DNA from: Megalopta genalis | Lineage: Eukaryota; Arthropoda; Insecta; Hymenoptera; Halictidae | DNA: 64,000 bases | Reading direction: 5' to 3' | NCBI RefSeq assembly: GCF_051020955.1 | Contig: NC_135019.1 | Span: forward strand, 23,689,375 to 23,753,374 | In this document: positions 23,031 through 36,319 of the stretch, piece by piece | How the letters are laid out: each line of letters begins with the position of its first letter | How positions within the stretch are numbered: position 1 is the first letter of the stretch | Position numbers and translations under genes: made by a program | Notes under the pieces: generated by a model | Told to the model about the DNA's origin: nothing | Database searches by the model: none | What the model saw: only the letters and a program-made list of their open reading frames with translations

Positions 23031-25395
23031 ACTGCCAGTAATTTTTGATAGCATCTTTTACATTGCTTCGAATTATGTGCAGATTATTTTGTCAACTACG
23101 TTTTTTTCGTAATAAGAAAATTATCGGGCTAAAAAGTTCATACACTGTTCTCTTCGATTTCATGTGTACAAACTGTAGTTAAAATTTCAACCCGTAAATG
23201 TATCAGAGTCGGGTAAAATTTTATTCGGATGACGGATAAGAGATAAGGACTAACGAATAATTACATTTTATATGATATGATACATGACAATGATTTTCCA
23301 ATTCTATAAGTTATTAAAATTGAACTGATCCCGGAATGTATTCGTGCAAATATATTCTGATAATATTTCGCAAAAACAAAAACGGTCAACAATTATTCGC
23401 TTTATTATTCGAATAAAGAACTGTACGAATAATTTATTCGAATAAAGAATTTTGTGAATAATTTATTGAAATAAATTATTATACGAATAATCTATTCGAA
23501 TAAAGAATTATTCATACATCAGCGCCGCTGAAGAAACGACGAAAGTAGTCAATGATTACACGAAAAACGCTGACTTCTTTTTGCCTGTGCCGCGTGAAAG
23601 GAAATAAGACTTCTGCTGAGGAAATGAGGAATGCAACATAGGCAATATTGCATCATGAAGAATCGATTGGCGAAGTGGATTCCGGGTGATTCGTTTATAA
23701 TATCGGTCACGGAACTCGAATATCCCGTTTTTAAAGTACTTCGTTAGGGCCGAGTACTCGTTGCCATAAATTTCGCGGAGAAGATATCGTTTTGAAAACA
23801 GTCCGATCACGCTACATGCCTAAAACACACGATCTGTGGACTAGAATCCCTGGCAGTCGAGAAATCTTTTAACGATTACTTCGAAAGGCTGCAAATTTTA
23901 TACGTCTACAAATTTCGAAGGTTAATCGATCTTTGTAATACGTATGACACAAATTTGCATAAACCTCCACGCCCCGATACTATTACACCAACGTTACAAA
24001 TCCCTTGTTTAATCCGATGATTGAATCGTTTCCTGTAGCTCGGTCTGCTCATTGATAATCGTAGCTAATTACGGATGAATGTACGCCTAGATTTTTCCAC
24101 GTCGTCTGAAGTTGTTCAATGAAAGAAGAGGTTGTCGTGTCGAGTACTAAGGCAAATTCCTGGCACGTTTATTCGATGATTGTTTGCATTTCATTTCTCT
24201 GAAAGCAGTTAGTGTTCCTACAGAGCTCATTTGCTGCGTGTAGATTTCTCCAAACATTAATCCTGGTAGAATATTTATGAAGAAACGTAGTTTAATTACC
24301 AGCCCCGCCGAGGGAACCGGCTCTTGTTTATTTATTTACTAAGTCTAGAATTGTGCCGCGTTACGTGTCACACGGTGTGCAAATTAATTTGCCGGCGTAA
24401 CTGACATAATTAGCGCATAACCGTTTTAATTGTCAATACAAAACGAGAGTGTTAATGGCAGAGTAAAGCGTGTCACGCTTGTTATTGATGCTCCACGAGT
24501 ACGGAATTTGGAACTATCGTCCGAGAAATTTCCGACGGTCGAATTGGTCGTCGATTCATACAAATAAATGAAAAGCAATTGCTAATATTTTTTAACGAAA
24601 CATGTTAAGTTGTGCCACTCTTCTCAAGCGAAATTAATAAAGGCTTCGCCTTGCCACTAACTTTTTCGATATTGAAATACTCATAAAATTCGTTAACGTT
24701 CGGACCAACTCCCGTTACTTTCGATCTAGACTTCTTTTTTGCATCGCCTTCAATTATCCTCGTACATTTCTTCGTCTCCAAACGTAAGTCAGAAATGGAA
24801 TGCAAATCGAAACCGCGGTCGATGCGGTTAAGCAGCGTCGCTCGAAATAAACCAAGTGAATATTTACCTTGCGCTCTTCCATGTTTAAAATGTAGATAGA
24901 ATTGTTTCTAAATAGGAACGGACTTAAATGAATATTTTACAATTAACTTGTCCCTTTACCTCGCACCGTTAGGACGGAGATAAGATCGGAGATTAAAGGC
25001 AAGCAAGTGAAACCTGGAAAAGTACTTATGATTGCACCTAGGACTATTCTAACATTATCAGAGCATTATTAGAGCAGCGTTGGTGCCTCAGAACAGGTGT
25101 CAAAGTGCAATGAGGTGCAAAAAACACGATGCCAAAGGTAAGCTCGAAATGTGGTTAGAAGCGAACGAGCTTTTACGCTGAAACGAAATTCACGTGTATA
25201 AGCTTGTATTCTTCGCGATCACTTTCAGAATACTTTTAGCCACTTTGGGATACTATTTTCTAAAACATCGCGAAATCTACTTTACAAGATCCTCTAAAAT
25301 ATTCTATAATATCGCAAGAGCTATGTTCTCTACCTTTTGATTTAGTTTTACTTTTAACAAATAGTTTCATTTAATTTTCCTATTCAATTAAAATT
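23031..25395. other. No gene recognised
   Basis: Includes repeated TTATTCGAATAAAGAA motifs at 23395-23515 (four diverged direct/inverted copies) and a GC-richer patch at 24290-24560. No exon identified. Confidence 0.45.
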
Positions 25396-25399
25396 TCCG

Positions 25400-25935
25400 T
25401 AACACTTATTAACAAGTACTTGGTCTCTAACACTTTCAATGAATAGTTTTATTCAATTCTTTCAATAATCTCACTGAAAACACTTAATTAATACTCATCA
25501 ATGAATACTTAGATATGGTAAAACTTCAAAACTTCATTACTATTCATGAATGAATACTTAAATATGGTCTCTAATACTTCGAATGAATTGTCTTATTTGA
25601 TCTCACTCGAAACTTCATTAATATTAATCGATGATCATTTATAGATATGCTTTGCAATACTTGTACCAGTCTTATATAATTCTGTTACCGATCTCATTAA
25701 AAATTGCATACATGAATGAATATCTAAATATGTTCTTGGACACTTTCATTGAGCCATCTTATTCAATTCTTTCAATGATCTCATTAAAAATTTCGCCACT
25801 ATTCAGTAATGAATAGTTAGACATGATTTCTGTCATTTTCAATGGACAGTCTTGTTCAATCCTCTCCATTGGTCTCACTAAAAACTTCATTACTACTCGT
25901 CAATAAATGCTTAAAATATGGTCTCCAACAAGGTT
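25400..25935 (+). repeat. Degenerate tandem array, ~90-bp unit, about six units
   Basis: Recurring sub-motifs in the same order: GTCTCTAACACTTTCAATGA, then CTTATTCAATTCTTTCAATGA, then TCTCACTAAAAACTTCATTA, then ATCAATGAATACTTAGATATG. Anchors TCTCANT.AAAA at about 25470, 25602, 25695, 25780 and 25870 give spacings of roughly 85-130 bp. Units are strongly diverged, so the array is old. No coding potential. Confidence 0.75.
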
Positions 25936-28110
25936 GACATTCCGGTACAGAATTTAAGGATCAAGATTCGCTAGTAAATTTTTCAATAATTCACAGATGT
26001 CGTTGACAGATGAAGCGGAAGCGCATTGTTGAAAAGCGACTGCAACGAGCAGTAATCGTGCAGCTATTGTTGCGTGTAATCTTACAGAAATTCCGATCGC
26101 CCCTTTTGCCGGTGGAGGCTCCATTGTTCAAACATTCTAAAACATTTTCCAATGAAACGGTCACCGAAAAAATGGAGTCTAACATCGAGGCGCAGCGACT
26201 GTGACAGGATGCGCTATTCATCCCGGTTTCCCGGTTTCCTCGAACGTACCCTTCTTGCTCGGGAAAAGTATAATCCTTTCAGCGAATACACGTGAATTTC
26301 CCTGAGCCAGTCGTTCAGCTTGAACAAGGGGGTTGGGGAGAGGGGGGTTTCAAGAAGACAGAAAAACGTATCGTTGGCGGTGTGCTCTTTGTCAGCGCAT
26401 CCTTCGGATTCTTTGCTAAGAAACGATGGCCCCGGGGTACTAAAGCGATTTTCAGGCGTTACGAGCAAATTCGAGCGTGGAATGCTTGGGAATTGGAATT
26501 CTCGCACGCAAGAAAGACAACACTATCGATCTTGTCAAAGTTTCCAAATCTCATGAACGATGGTGGCTTATGGTGGTGATGCCGTGAATAGACGAGGAGA
26601 AATTTACAAGCCTTACCACCACCATTGCCAGGCTCTGAGTTGTCTAGCGCTTGGTTCTCCATTATGTGCAGCAGCTTCGTTGTAGCAGTTGAAGGGGTAG
26701 TAGGCGGTCCTGCACAACAAACACCACATATCGCGTCCATCAAGTAGTAAGCATAGATGTTTCTACGGACTGGTTAACAGTGTTATACAATTCAGTGTGA
26801 TACATTCGTACCGGACGGTCAACAACAGCATCGACGGTCATGTTAATGGTGGATACGGACAAACAAAAAGTTACTTAATTGTTTCGAGCTTTTATCTTCA
26901 TGTTATTGGTTACTGTTCTTTCATTTTCACGTTGCCGCGTGGTTAGGTCGGTAAGAAAAAAATGAAAAAACACGTACCACACTCAAAATACGATATAAAC
27001 GAAATATATGAAACATTTTAAGAGGTGGTAAGATAGAAGAAGTATTAAGATAGATTGTGGTGAAATGTTTGTTTAATCGATCGATTGTTATTGATCGCTT
27101 AGTGAGTTATGTAAAAGTTATGGTATGATTATCAACTGTCATGGATCTCATAGGCAGCACTTAAATTTGTTTTCTTAAGTGACTAATTGCAGGTATTTGA
27201 AATATTGAATTAAACAGATTTTAAATGTGTCGCAGTTTTGTTGTACACAAAACCTGACTCGTTGACACATCATTGAAACGCAAATAGAAAACCGGAAGTG
27301 CTGCTTAACTAAATGTCAATAACTATTTGAGGTTTGCCATCTAGAAACACAGAACTGTGAAATTATTAGTCGTATTGTACAGATGTTATCATTGGTTTCG
27401 AACTATGAAATAGAACACTCATTTAGAATACGGTTTGTTAATAACAAACAGAACATATAAACTGTAACAACACCAAATAAACCGGGAAATTTCAGATCGC
27501 ATTCAATGTTTGCATGCCTACGAATATTAAATAATTGTAGTTACTCGCACCACGTATCGCAGGTTAGTTAATGCGATAACGCAGACGTAGGACGAACAAA
27601 TAAAACGTAAAGCAATAGGGGCTACACGTAAGCCGTTAAATGGTATAGTATTTTAGGCATATATATGTTGCTTGTACGGTGTTTATACATGTTTCATCAG
27701 ACACAAATTATTAATGACGAATTAATTTTTACAACGCCGCGAGAACGGTAATTCTGCCAATGAAAACTGTGAATTTGTGGTTATTTAAACGCGTAACGGA
27801 GAACAAATATTTTTAGCGGGAATTCTCTGCGGCGCGATCATTAATCTCCGGTGGTTCGGCGTGACATTAAACGAGCGCTATATTACGCAACATAATGCAG
27901 CAAGAACTTCTGGAGTCCCTTAATTTTATTATACTAGTTCTGTGACGACTGAAAGTGAGAGAGAGATAACCAGGTGAAAGGGAATGATGTCTTAGGGAGC
28001 ACCAGTTACTTCGCGGAGAACTGTGACAGCCCAAGTTCTGAACAACTCCAACGATTTGAAAAATAATTTTCTTAATTGTAATATATCTGATAAGAAGTAA
28101 CTTGTTTCAT
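25936..28110. other. Mixed region without a gene call
   Basis: 25990-26760 and 27540-27960 are GC/CpG-richer, with overlapping short frames on both strands (e.g. 26214-26507 minus, 26292-26579 plus); none is convincing. 26800-27530 is AT-rich. The 27.5-28.0 kb patch has ATTAAT/TTAAT homeodomain-like sites in CpG-rich DNA, which is suggestive of regulatory sequence but proves nothing. Confidence 0.35.
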
Positions 28111-28115
28111 AGCTA

Positions 28116-28334
28116 TGAACACTAGGTTTATGGGACCGGTCAAAAGAACGGTTTCCAAACTTTTCAACTTACGATTATCGAGATTTTATTTATGAGGAAT
28201 TTATCTAATAAATTGATCACTTTGAGCAAATATAAAGATAGGGGAATTGTTAGAAATCGGAATAAATATATTATTGTCACTTTTCTCAAGTTAGATAAAA
28301 TACTGCTTTTAATGTTCCGTAAACCTAGTGTTAA
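28116..28334. mobile_element. TTAA-type MITE, CACTAG ends
   Basis: The left end AACACTAGGTTTATGGGAC and the right end GTAAACCTAGTGTTAA are inverted copies. The right target site is TTAA (28331-28334); the left has mutated to TGAA. About 219 bp. TTAA targeting and an end starting CAC/CCY point to a piggyBac-like family (inference). Related ends lie at 8777 and 14131. Confidence 0.75.
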
Positions 28335-29300
28335 TAACAAGATAAGTTTTTGCTGCTCGATCGAATTTGATTTGCTATCATTTTCGCAAATGTTCTAGGA
28401 CAATTATGCAAGTTCCTTTTCGGTATGTTTTTAGTACTTTGATATACTTCCATCATATTTTATTACTAAACTGAAAACGAGACTGCAATTTCAATTTTGG
28501 AGACGTAAGCTACATAAAGAATTATTTAAACACTGTAAGCTAAAGAAATAATATATTTTTAATATACATATTATATCTGTCTCTTCAGCTTTTCTAAAAT
28601 AATCTTCTCAATAATACACATGGATTGTGTAATTATGGTATACCCTACGATGACACATGAAAGTACTAAACAATAGTGACAGGAACAATCTTGCGATAGA
28701 TGCGAACAATTTTTATTTTATACAAAATTCCGCAATATAGTAATGAATATTAAACGTACGAAGTCTATTCAATTACTCACAAGGAATATTAAATATCTAT
28801 TCTCTTGGATCAATAGAAATTTGCAATTTTGTTGAAGAGGTAAACCTAACCTATATTTTGCTTTAGCCTAGTTTCATTATACTTTAATCGTCGTACGTGT
28901 TAAAAAAGAAGTGGTCCCGTTTTAAAAAATGAAGACGACCTTAATATTAAAAAAAAAAATAATAAAATAAGGAGAATTACTTTTATGACATCGTGTAATC
29001 CCCATTGAACCATCCAGCTTTGTCCTCAAAACATTTGACGAATCATTAAAAACAACAAATGAGGTGTTAGGTGACTCACCCTGTATAATTGTAGCCAAAT
29101 ATCGTAAAATGATTGATATTTACAACAAAATAAGTTAAAAACAATCGTCACGTCAGTAGTATCCAATATTTAATTACGCATTATTTATAACTAAACTGCA
29201 GATCTTTATGCAAAATAAAAATTGTCTACAATTGTTGCAAAAATCAAGAATTACGGCGGAACTGTTTTCGCATCACGTTCAATCACTAAAATTCCCACAA
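28335..29300. other. AT-rich with a MITE end and a motif M variant
   Basis: TGACTCACCCTGTATAATTG at 29071-29090 is the right end of a third TA-type family (inverted, it begins CAGGGTGAGTCACC); its left end was not found. ACTGCAGATCTTTATGCA at 29195 is a motif M variant. Confidence 0.5.
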
Positions 29301-29302
29301 AG

Positions 29303-29508
29303 TCAAAGCAATTTAATTAATTGAACCGAAATTAGAAAGTTAAAATTTATCATAGTGGATGACATTAGAAGGCTTTCGCATTCGAAACGTCCTAGATAAA
29401 TTCAGTTTATTCGAATATGGCACAATAAAAATGAATTTTCAAGATTGGTCGAAAATTAGTGTCAATCGTACGTGACTGATGCGACACTCGACATGTAAAT
29501 AATTACAC
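29303..29508 (+). repeat. Dispersed repeat R1, copy 2
   Basis: Matches 81-285 in direct orientation across about 200 bp, e.g. GTGGATGACATTAGAA and AATGAATTTTCAA. See copy 1. Confidence 0.75.
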
Positions 29509-29580
29509 TAGGCTGGAAGCAATGCATTTGATATTCTCCGATTTTTCTAGCGTGTCGATTGTTCGAAATTACAGTCATTC

Positions 29581-29616
29581 ATTTTTGTCATAAATGCATC
29601 AAATCCGCAGTCTATT
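29581..29616 (-). repeat. Dispersed motif M (single copy)
   Basis: Reverse complement begins AGACTGCGGATTTGATGC and ends ATTTATGACAAAAAT. Almost identical to 1834-1868 on the plus strand. Confidence 0.75.
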
Positions 29617-29639
29617 GATAACATATTCATAAAAGTCGT

Positions 29640-30560
29640 CGTCCGAAGTCATGATACGTGGCTAATTTTTTGAGCGCAGGTACCACTGCAGGTGGTAGCC
29701 TCAAATCGAATTCTTCCACGTGCAGAGTTTTATCAAAACGGGAGGCAAGCGACTCGGCAAGGTTCCTTGTCAGCGGCACTTTGAATAAACGAAAGAACAA
29801 ATGTTTGCGACACTCGTATCGAATGATTGGAATAGGACCGTGAACGAAGCGAGATTGGTTCGTCAGTCGGCGTTTGCTTACACCTGTTCCACTCGGCCGT
29901 TCTCCTCCCGAGTGGTACGTATCAGTAATAACCCCGACCCTCGAAAGTCACCGAAACGGATCGCGATGCTCGTCACGTGCTCGAGTGTCGAACAGACGGG
30001 TGCAAATTGGTAAACACGTGGGTCGGCTGGCTAACGAAGGATCCTTTCTCTGAAACCGTCAAGACGGCTCTCTCTCTCCCTCTCTCTCTCTCTCGTCGGT
30101 AGTTCCCACGATCTCTACGTATCTACGGGTGCGCGGGCGTGTGTGTGTGTTTTTCTCTGAATCCCACGGAACCAGGAAGATTTAGTTCGCAAAGGAGAAA
30201 ATTGGATGATAATAGGCAAGGCGTGCCGGCTGGAAGTACAAGCAATTTAACCCATGTAATTTAGTCCTTTTCCTCGGAGCGACCGCAGCGCGGGCCTCTG
30301 CAACCGGATGAGCTGAAAACCCTTCTTTGACCAAGATGATAACGAGGCAAGAGGAAGGACGTGGCTACAAGTTTCCCCGCAAAATACTCGGCCGTCTGTG
30401 AGTAAACGCGATGCACACGCCAAGTCTCTGTCGACGCCCACTACTTGACCCTTCGGCGTGAACGCGGCGGTGGCGGCTACGCCGGCCTCTTAGGGACTTT
30501 GCCCTTTGAACCGAACTCCCGGCGCTGGAATGTCATCGTAGGGGATAGAACGCCCGCAAG
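29640..30560. other. GC-richer island with (CT)n and (GT)n tracts
   Basis: Higher GC than the surroundings, a pyrimidine tract at 30067-30094 and a GTGTGTGTGTG run at about 30138-30150. A CT tract followed by a GT tract is common near insect promoters and first exons, but no coding exon is visible, so this remains a possibility only. Confidence 0.35.
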
Positions 30561-31860
30561 GATAATGGAACACGTATAATAAACCGAAACGCTGTGATCT
30601 GGATTCAGATGATCTGCCGGATTGCTCGAACCACTACCGACAAGCCTGCACGTGTGACTTTTGTTATCTGCTCACGACTGAGAATTGCGGATCGTGTACA
30701 ATAGTCAACGACAACGAGATCCCGAGTGAACCTCCTCCAACTCGAGGAGAATATTTTTTGTCAACATCGAATTCGCAGCATTCAGCGAACTTGGATGATT
30801 AGACTGATACATTCGTTTATGAAGAAAGCGAATGCAAAATAGACTTTTACGGAAAGAATGTAGTTTAACGTAACATACAGCAAGAATTTTTATGGAATGA
30901 ATGAAGTTCAATGTAACTTCTGATTTGTTACACTGCAGAAAAATGCATAATCCATTAGGTTGTTCGGAAAGTAATTTCGTTCTTTCACGAGAAAATCAAT
31001 GACGATTTTTAATGTTTAGTAAATATTATTTAATGATGCATTGTTCCATAACTGTTTGATATTTTTCTGGTAGCTTTGAAATCGTATGCTCGTAGAAACA
31101 GAAGATCCTGTATTTTTGTCGGCGGTATACTGAATCAAGTACTTTTGTAACAGTCTTACGAAATTAAATTTTTTTCAGAAACGAAATTAGTCTCCGTGCA
31201 ACCCAATAGCAGAGAGATAACAGAGTCTACTGCAGGCAATCAAACTATCACGAAATTAGTGAGCTTTGGTTGAGAATTTTATTTTTTGGCTAGTAAAATA
31301 TGTTTACAATGTTTATTGTAAAGTTATTGTAAAGTATGTTACTGTATAACATATACCAAAGATTTCGTGTGTTCTATAATTTTTAAAACTATAATCACCA
31401 ATATTTCTTCATATTACTCCTAGCATCTAAATTTCTGGCAAAGAATATTTAAATATTCTAACAGATCAAATGTGTTCCATTCTAGCTCAACTGCGAATCT
31501 TTGCTAAACCATAAACATCAGAATGAAGAGAAAAATTTCTTTCGTCATCAGACAGAATCCTCAAAAATCGAATAAGAACGCTGATAGTTTTTATTACTGT
31601 AATCTAATTATAATTATTCATACATTTCTTGACTGTTACCTGATTGACGTATCAATAATTTCCATAGACTTTCTGTCACATTCATATCAGGTAAATTTTC
31701 AGATCACGATAAAATTGAAATTTCTCTCAGCTAAATTATTCACCTATTCTTGATGTCCAAAAGGAAGTTTGATCACGTATTGAATTTTTGAATTTTGACT
31801 ATTGTGATGGGAAATCATTATTATTGCATTGGTTCCAAAAGTGTATTTTAGCTTTAACTA
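30561..31860. other. No feature recognised
   Basis: Becomes AT-rich from about 30740. No gene or paired repeats seen. Confidence 0.45.
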
Positions 31861-31863
31861 GCT

Positions 31864-32905
31864 TTAACTCTTTCAGGGCGAATGTCGACGTAGTGACGAC
31901 GGGACATCAGGATTGTAAATCTTATCGCAGAAGTTGCAAATATACGAAAATATAGCAAAATACCAAAAAAATTGTTCACTTTTACCATTACTTAAATAAA
32001 ATGATGATAGATAAGATGATTAATTTGAAAATTTTTATTTATATTGCTGAAAAAATTATATCATAGACAAATTTTTGATAAAAATTTGAATTGAGTTTAA
32101 GATAATGTTTCTGAATTTTAAGTTTCATGCACCACTACAACCCTTCAGATGTGTGGCCTTTTTATCTTATTGAAAATTGACAAGTTTAACGAAATGCACA
32201 GACTTTGTTTAATTTTTGTTTAATATGCGGTTAACAGTCGAATGAAGTTTGATCCTTCCCCTTTGATTTAGGACAAAATAGACGTGACTGCGATTTCATT
32301 TCGCAAAGTTACCGATAATATCAATGCAGGTGATTCATGACAAAAATGTAAGGGCTACTTTAAAGTGCAGCAACTTTGTGAAAAAAACGCGGTTACGTTT
32401 CTTTCTTTTTAATTAAAGGGAAAGAATAAAAACAGCATCTCCTAAAAAAATGTTACATTCTAGCGAGTTTGGCAATTTTCAATGTGACAAACATGACCTC
32501 ATATTTAGAGGTTACAGCGACGAGGGTGCATCAAACTTAAAAGCCGGAAACAGATTCTTAAAGTAGACGTTTCAAGCTTTAATTTAAAGGAAAGTCCATC
32601 ATCCTACGATAATTTTCCGCGGTGTTATCGTTAGTCAAATTTGGCCAATTTTTAACCAAAGATCGTATAAGGGTGTATAACGGTAATGTGGTTTATTATA
32701 TGCACTATTTTTGTTCATAAGTTTCAGTTGGATATAATCAAAACTTGTGATCAAAAATAGTGCAAAAAATGTAGATTTAATAAACATCATTACCGTCGCA
32801 TATTAAAAAAAATTGTTAAGTTAACGGGGCATTTTATCTTTTCATCGCTGGTTGTAATTCTTAGTGTGTAAAAAAATCTTTATCCACACACGGAGAGTTA
32901 AAAAG
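31864..32905. other. AT-rich with a possible TTAA-type end and a local fold-back
   Basis: TTAACTCTTTCAGGGCGAAT at 31864 followed by GTCGACGTAGTGACGAC resembles piggyBac-like ends; GGAGAGTTAA near 32892-32901 might be a partner but shares only about eight bases. At 32665-32805, AACGGTAATGTGGTTTATTA and GCACTATTTTTG recur inverted (CAAAAATAGTGC ... ATTACCGTCG), a fold-back with an indel in one arm. Confidence 0.4.
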
Positions 32906-32999
32906 TCACTAAATAGCAATCATATAAAACACCTTCTGGAACGGACTAAAAACAAATCACTGCAATGAACAGTATAATCTACGTTTTGAATATTAAGTG

Positions 33000-34140
33000 A
33001 CCAAGCAATCTTCGCAGTGTCCGAAAACCCGAAAATCCGCGAAAACTTGTTTGGTCAGCTAATTCGGCAATCGATTGCGGATTAAACCGGTCGTGCTGCC
33101 AGCGGCAGAAACGTCAAACATTACGGCGACTCCTGAGACATCGCAATATTCATCAGAATCAATATTTCTGTATCCAGGCGAAGGACTTTCCGATCCAATA
33201 AATTCGATCAAATTCCATGTTACGTTCCGCGCACCGTGTAATTTTCTCCCGTTTTTTTTTGCCGGACGTGAACGTTAGAGGTCAGCAGGCGGCAGCCGTG
33301 TTTTTCTCGTTTTACTTTATTAAATGTCCTGAAAAGCTTTCATTCGGTCGAAACCAAATATTCCCTGACGGAAGTCCGTTTCATCGCGTTGCAATATTTC
33401 CCGCGCGGAAGCGGAAACGCGGAAGAGCGCGACGTTTTCCCGCGCGTATCTCTGCATCCCATGAAAGATAGACCGCCGTGGCTGACGCAAAAAAAAAAGA
33501 ATATACACGTACATCGTCACGGAACCACATGCACACACGCGTATCGATACGGACACGCGCAAATAAACACACGCGGAAAGAGGGTGTTTTATTTAGCGAG
33601 CCGAAGGAAGATATCGCTTTCGAACTCTCGACGATGACGCCCGGTGTCCTGTGCGGAGCGCACATATGCATACACGTGCAGACAAAGGAATACACACGCG
33701 CATACGTACAAATAATACACAGATGTATACATACTGGAATGCACACACGGACGGACAGACTCCCGCGTAAACACGTAACACATGAGCCGGTGCACGCGTC
33801 ACAATCTGAATTTACTAACAGTCGATGGCGTTTAATTTGTTATTGACATGCCTTGTTTATACGCACTGAAAACCTGTGCACACGGGAGTGAAAATTACAC
33901 ACGGAACAGGATAGCAATCCAATAGCCAGGCCGCAACAATGATATTTTAAGCACTCTCGAGATTAAAAGATCGTGTTCCGGTGTTATTGACATTGGCAGC
34001 CGTCGCATTCTTGGATAAAAACGACGTTGCCCCCGCTCGAGTCTGCGTTATTTAGCGTCACTCCCACGCTTGACCCTTTATGGCCACTCTGCGGAATGGT
34101 TTTAGAAAATAATCGACGTGGCACGTGATTGTTATCGACA
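33000..34140. other. GC-richer island rich in CACACGC/ACACGT runs
   Basis: Dense (AC)n-like, CpG-containing sequence at 33500-33800 gives long overlapping open frames on both strands, with cysteine- or histidine-rich translations typical of simple sequence. No gene is supported. Confidence 0.4.
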
Positions 34141-35775
34141 CGATACTGTTAGTATTCTTGCGGCAACCCTTCTAGTTCTTGATTCTCTTTCGATCGGATT
34201 CCCTTTCTCTTTGCGAATATTTATCTTGGAATTAACGGATCAGCATACTTTTCAAAATCGTTAGGAAGGTAATAGAAACTGTCAGCAAGGAAGGTATCCT
34301 AGCGAGTGAGAGGTATTTCTTTCGTCGGTGGAAAAGCATTTCGCGAGAGTGGAACAACACTCCTCATGAAGACGTCGTTGAGAAGATATTACTTCACTTG
34401 TGTGGGCACAACATTTCGAATCGTTGCGAACGATACAGATGTGCGATTTTCTTAAATAATTTTGTGAGCGTGTACTACTTTTTAATATTATAATATGATA
34501 GGTTTACGACGATTTGGAAATTGTGTTTTTGTCGTTGAAGTCATTATGTTCTGAATAGTTTTTTGACGGACGTTATTTTTGTGCATTGTAGGAGGAATAA
34601 AAGCTTTTTATTTCTCTATCTACCTATAAAATAATACATTTAATGATATTCATTACGCTGAATTACATTTTTTTGTGAGAATGTAATGAAATGTATGAGA
34701 TTAATAATCATTTTAAATCCAAAAACACGTCAATTTATCTATCTTGTGTTACAAACATGTTTTCCAGATTCTTCTCGATTTGTAGACATCTGGGTGCCTA
34801 TTAGAGGTAGTTTAGTTCCATGAAATAGTTCAATAAAACCAATTAAATCGTATTCATCAACGATTCGAGCCAAAACGATTGCATCAATAATATACTGTTG
34901 TGGACAAATATGTATATATGGACACCTTCTAAAACGGAATAACTTTCCTAGATTTGGACCAAACAACTTAAATTTTGTTGAGTTGCTAGTCTATTAGACA
35001 ATGTGTAAAAAATTTTTTGTAAAAATTGCAGTTAAATGGAAGGAAAAAGAAGTCTCTGTAGCCCACATGTGTGTTTAAAATGTTGTCAAAATCGTCACAC
35101 GTTGCTGTGAGCTAGAAACAATTAAAGATATCGGAAACCGCAGTTTTTCACAATTTTCGATCAAATGATCGTAGCTTTACTCTACGTTAACCAATTTTCA
35201 ACGTTCATAAATTTACGTTATTATCGAATTTATAATTGAATTTTTGTTACATGCTCATCATTCTACCCAACTGCAATCTTTGCAAAAATTTGTTTACAAA
35301 TTCTCCAGAAGACTGAACCTTCTATCGCATCAAAGAAGTTCAACTCGTTCGTTCATTTAATTTTGATTTTAACTTAGTTATGCAATTTTAAGACATACAT
35401 TTAAACTATTGTCCGCGTCCGTAAATGAAACAACGAAACTTTTATTTCCCTAGTGTTGTTCCCTCCTCTAAATGTATTTCCGACAGAAAACAAATACCTG
35501 TCATTGATTATTTTAGCCCACTGCAATTAAAAACGAGTCGAATCGGCGACGAACGCTTCCTTGCAAGAGTAAAACATCGTCGATTGACGCGGAGTATGCT
35601 ATATTCCATATTAATGCGCGATGACCCATTCCCCCGCCCCCTCCCAATCCAAAGTTTCGTCTTGTCGACTATCGAACGCAGAACACTTCCGGTTCCAGCC
35701 GGAGAGAAAGACAGGATTGTTACCAGAGATAGAGAGAAAGATAGATAGGATAGATTAAAATAACGTTGTACTAAC
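34141..35775. other. No gene recognised; possible minus-strand intron
   Basis: AT-rich DNA lying downstream (minus orientation) of the exon at 35776-35954. It would be intron if that exon is spliced onward. Confidence 0.4.
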
Positions 35776-35954
35776 CGCGGTAGTAGACGGTATTGCGGGA
35801 AGTGTTGTAGCTCGCCTCCGGTATACCCAGCAAACATTTGATGATCGCTGGTTCCGGTAAATCTTCGTCCAGTAAGGTCGCTCGTTTTAAGATATTGAAC
35901 AGTCCGTCCTTGCTCATGGTAACGCTGGGCGTCGTCATATTTGCCGCAACACCC
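35776..35954 (-). CDS. Internal coding exon of an unrecognised protein
   Basis: On the minus strand TTGCTTCCCTTGCAG ends at 35955 and an open frame follows at once. It gives 59 full codons between one-nucleotide partial codons at each end (179 nt), ending ...TACTACCGCG before the donor GTTAGT. Reading through the donor meets TAG immediately, as expected at a true exon edge. The peptide includes NMTTPSVTMSKDGLFNILKR, then ATLLDEDLPEP, then AIIKCLLGIPEASYNTSRN; it is balanced in composition and free of repeats. Codons favour G/C third positions, unlike the flanks. An in-frame ATG at 35936-35938 could be a start if the upstream exon is non-coding. I do not recognise the family. No second exon was identified, so the gene probably has long introns. 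Confidence 0.72.
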
Positions 35955-35955
35955 C

Positions 35956-36300
35956 TGCAAGGGAAGCAACGTTTGCGAAATTATCACGGCCGCGTTAAAG
36001 AGGAAGCATCGCGCGATACAGGCCGTTCCGCCAGAAAACAGGACACGCGATTCTCTCCTTTAACCATCGCGATGCCAACGGTCCGAGTAATCGCGCGGAT
36101 GACAATGCCGGGATGACAACGCGAGGATCCACTCGGAACCGTGGCATTTGCGCCGCATACGTGCAGGCCGTTTTGCAAAATGGTTCCTGCCGAAGGGACG
36201 ATTCTAGCAAAAAAATAAGTCGAACAAGAACGGAATACTAGCTCGGTTGCTTTACAATTGAATTTTCTTTTTGCGGAATAATATACAAATATATAGGGTG
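35956..36300. other. CpG-rich flank upstream of the exon
   Basis: GC-rich DNA with overlapping short frames on both strands. By position it is intron or promoter-proximal sequence of the minus-strand gene. Confidence 0.35.
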
Positions 36301-36319
36301 TTTCTTCCGAAATGTGTAC

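Noticed and set aside
33320..33846. Overlapping frames of 121-122 residues on both strands
   Set aside because: They lie in AC-rich simple sequence, which gives cysteine- and histidine-rich translations on both strands.
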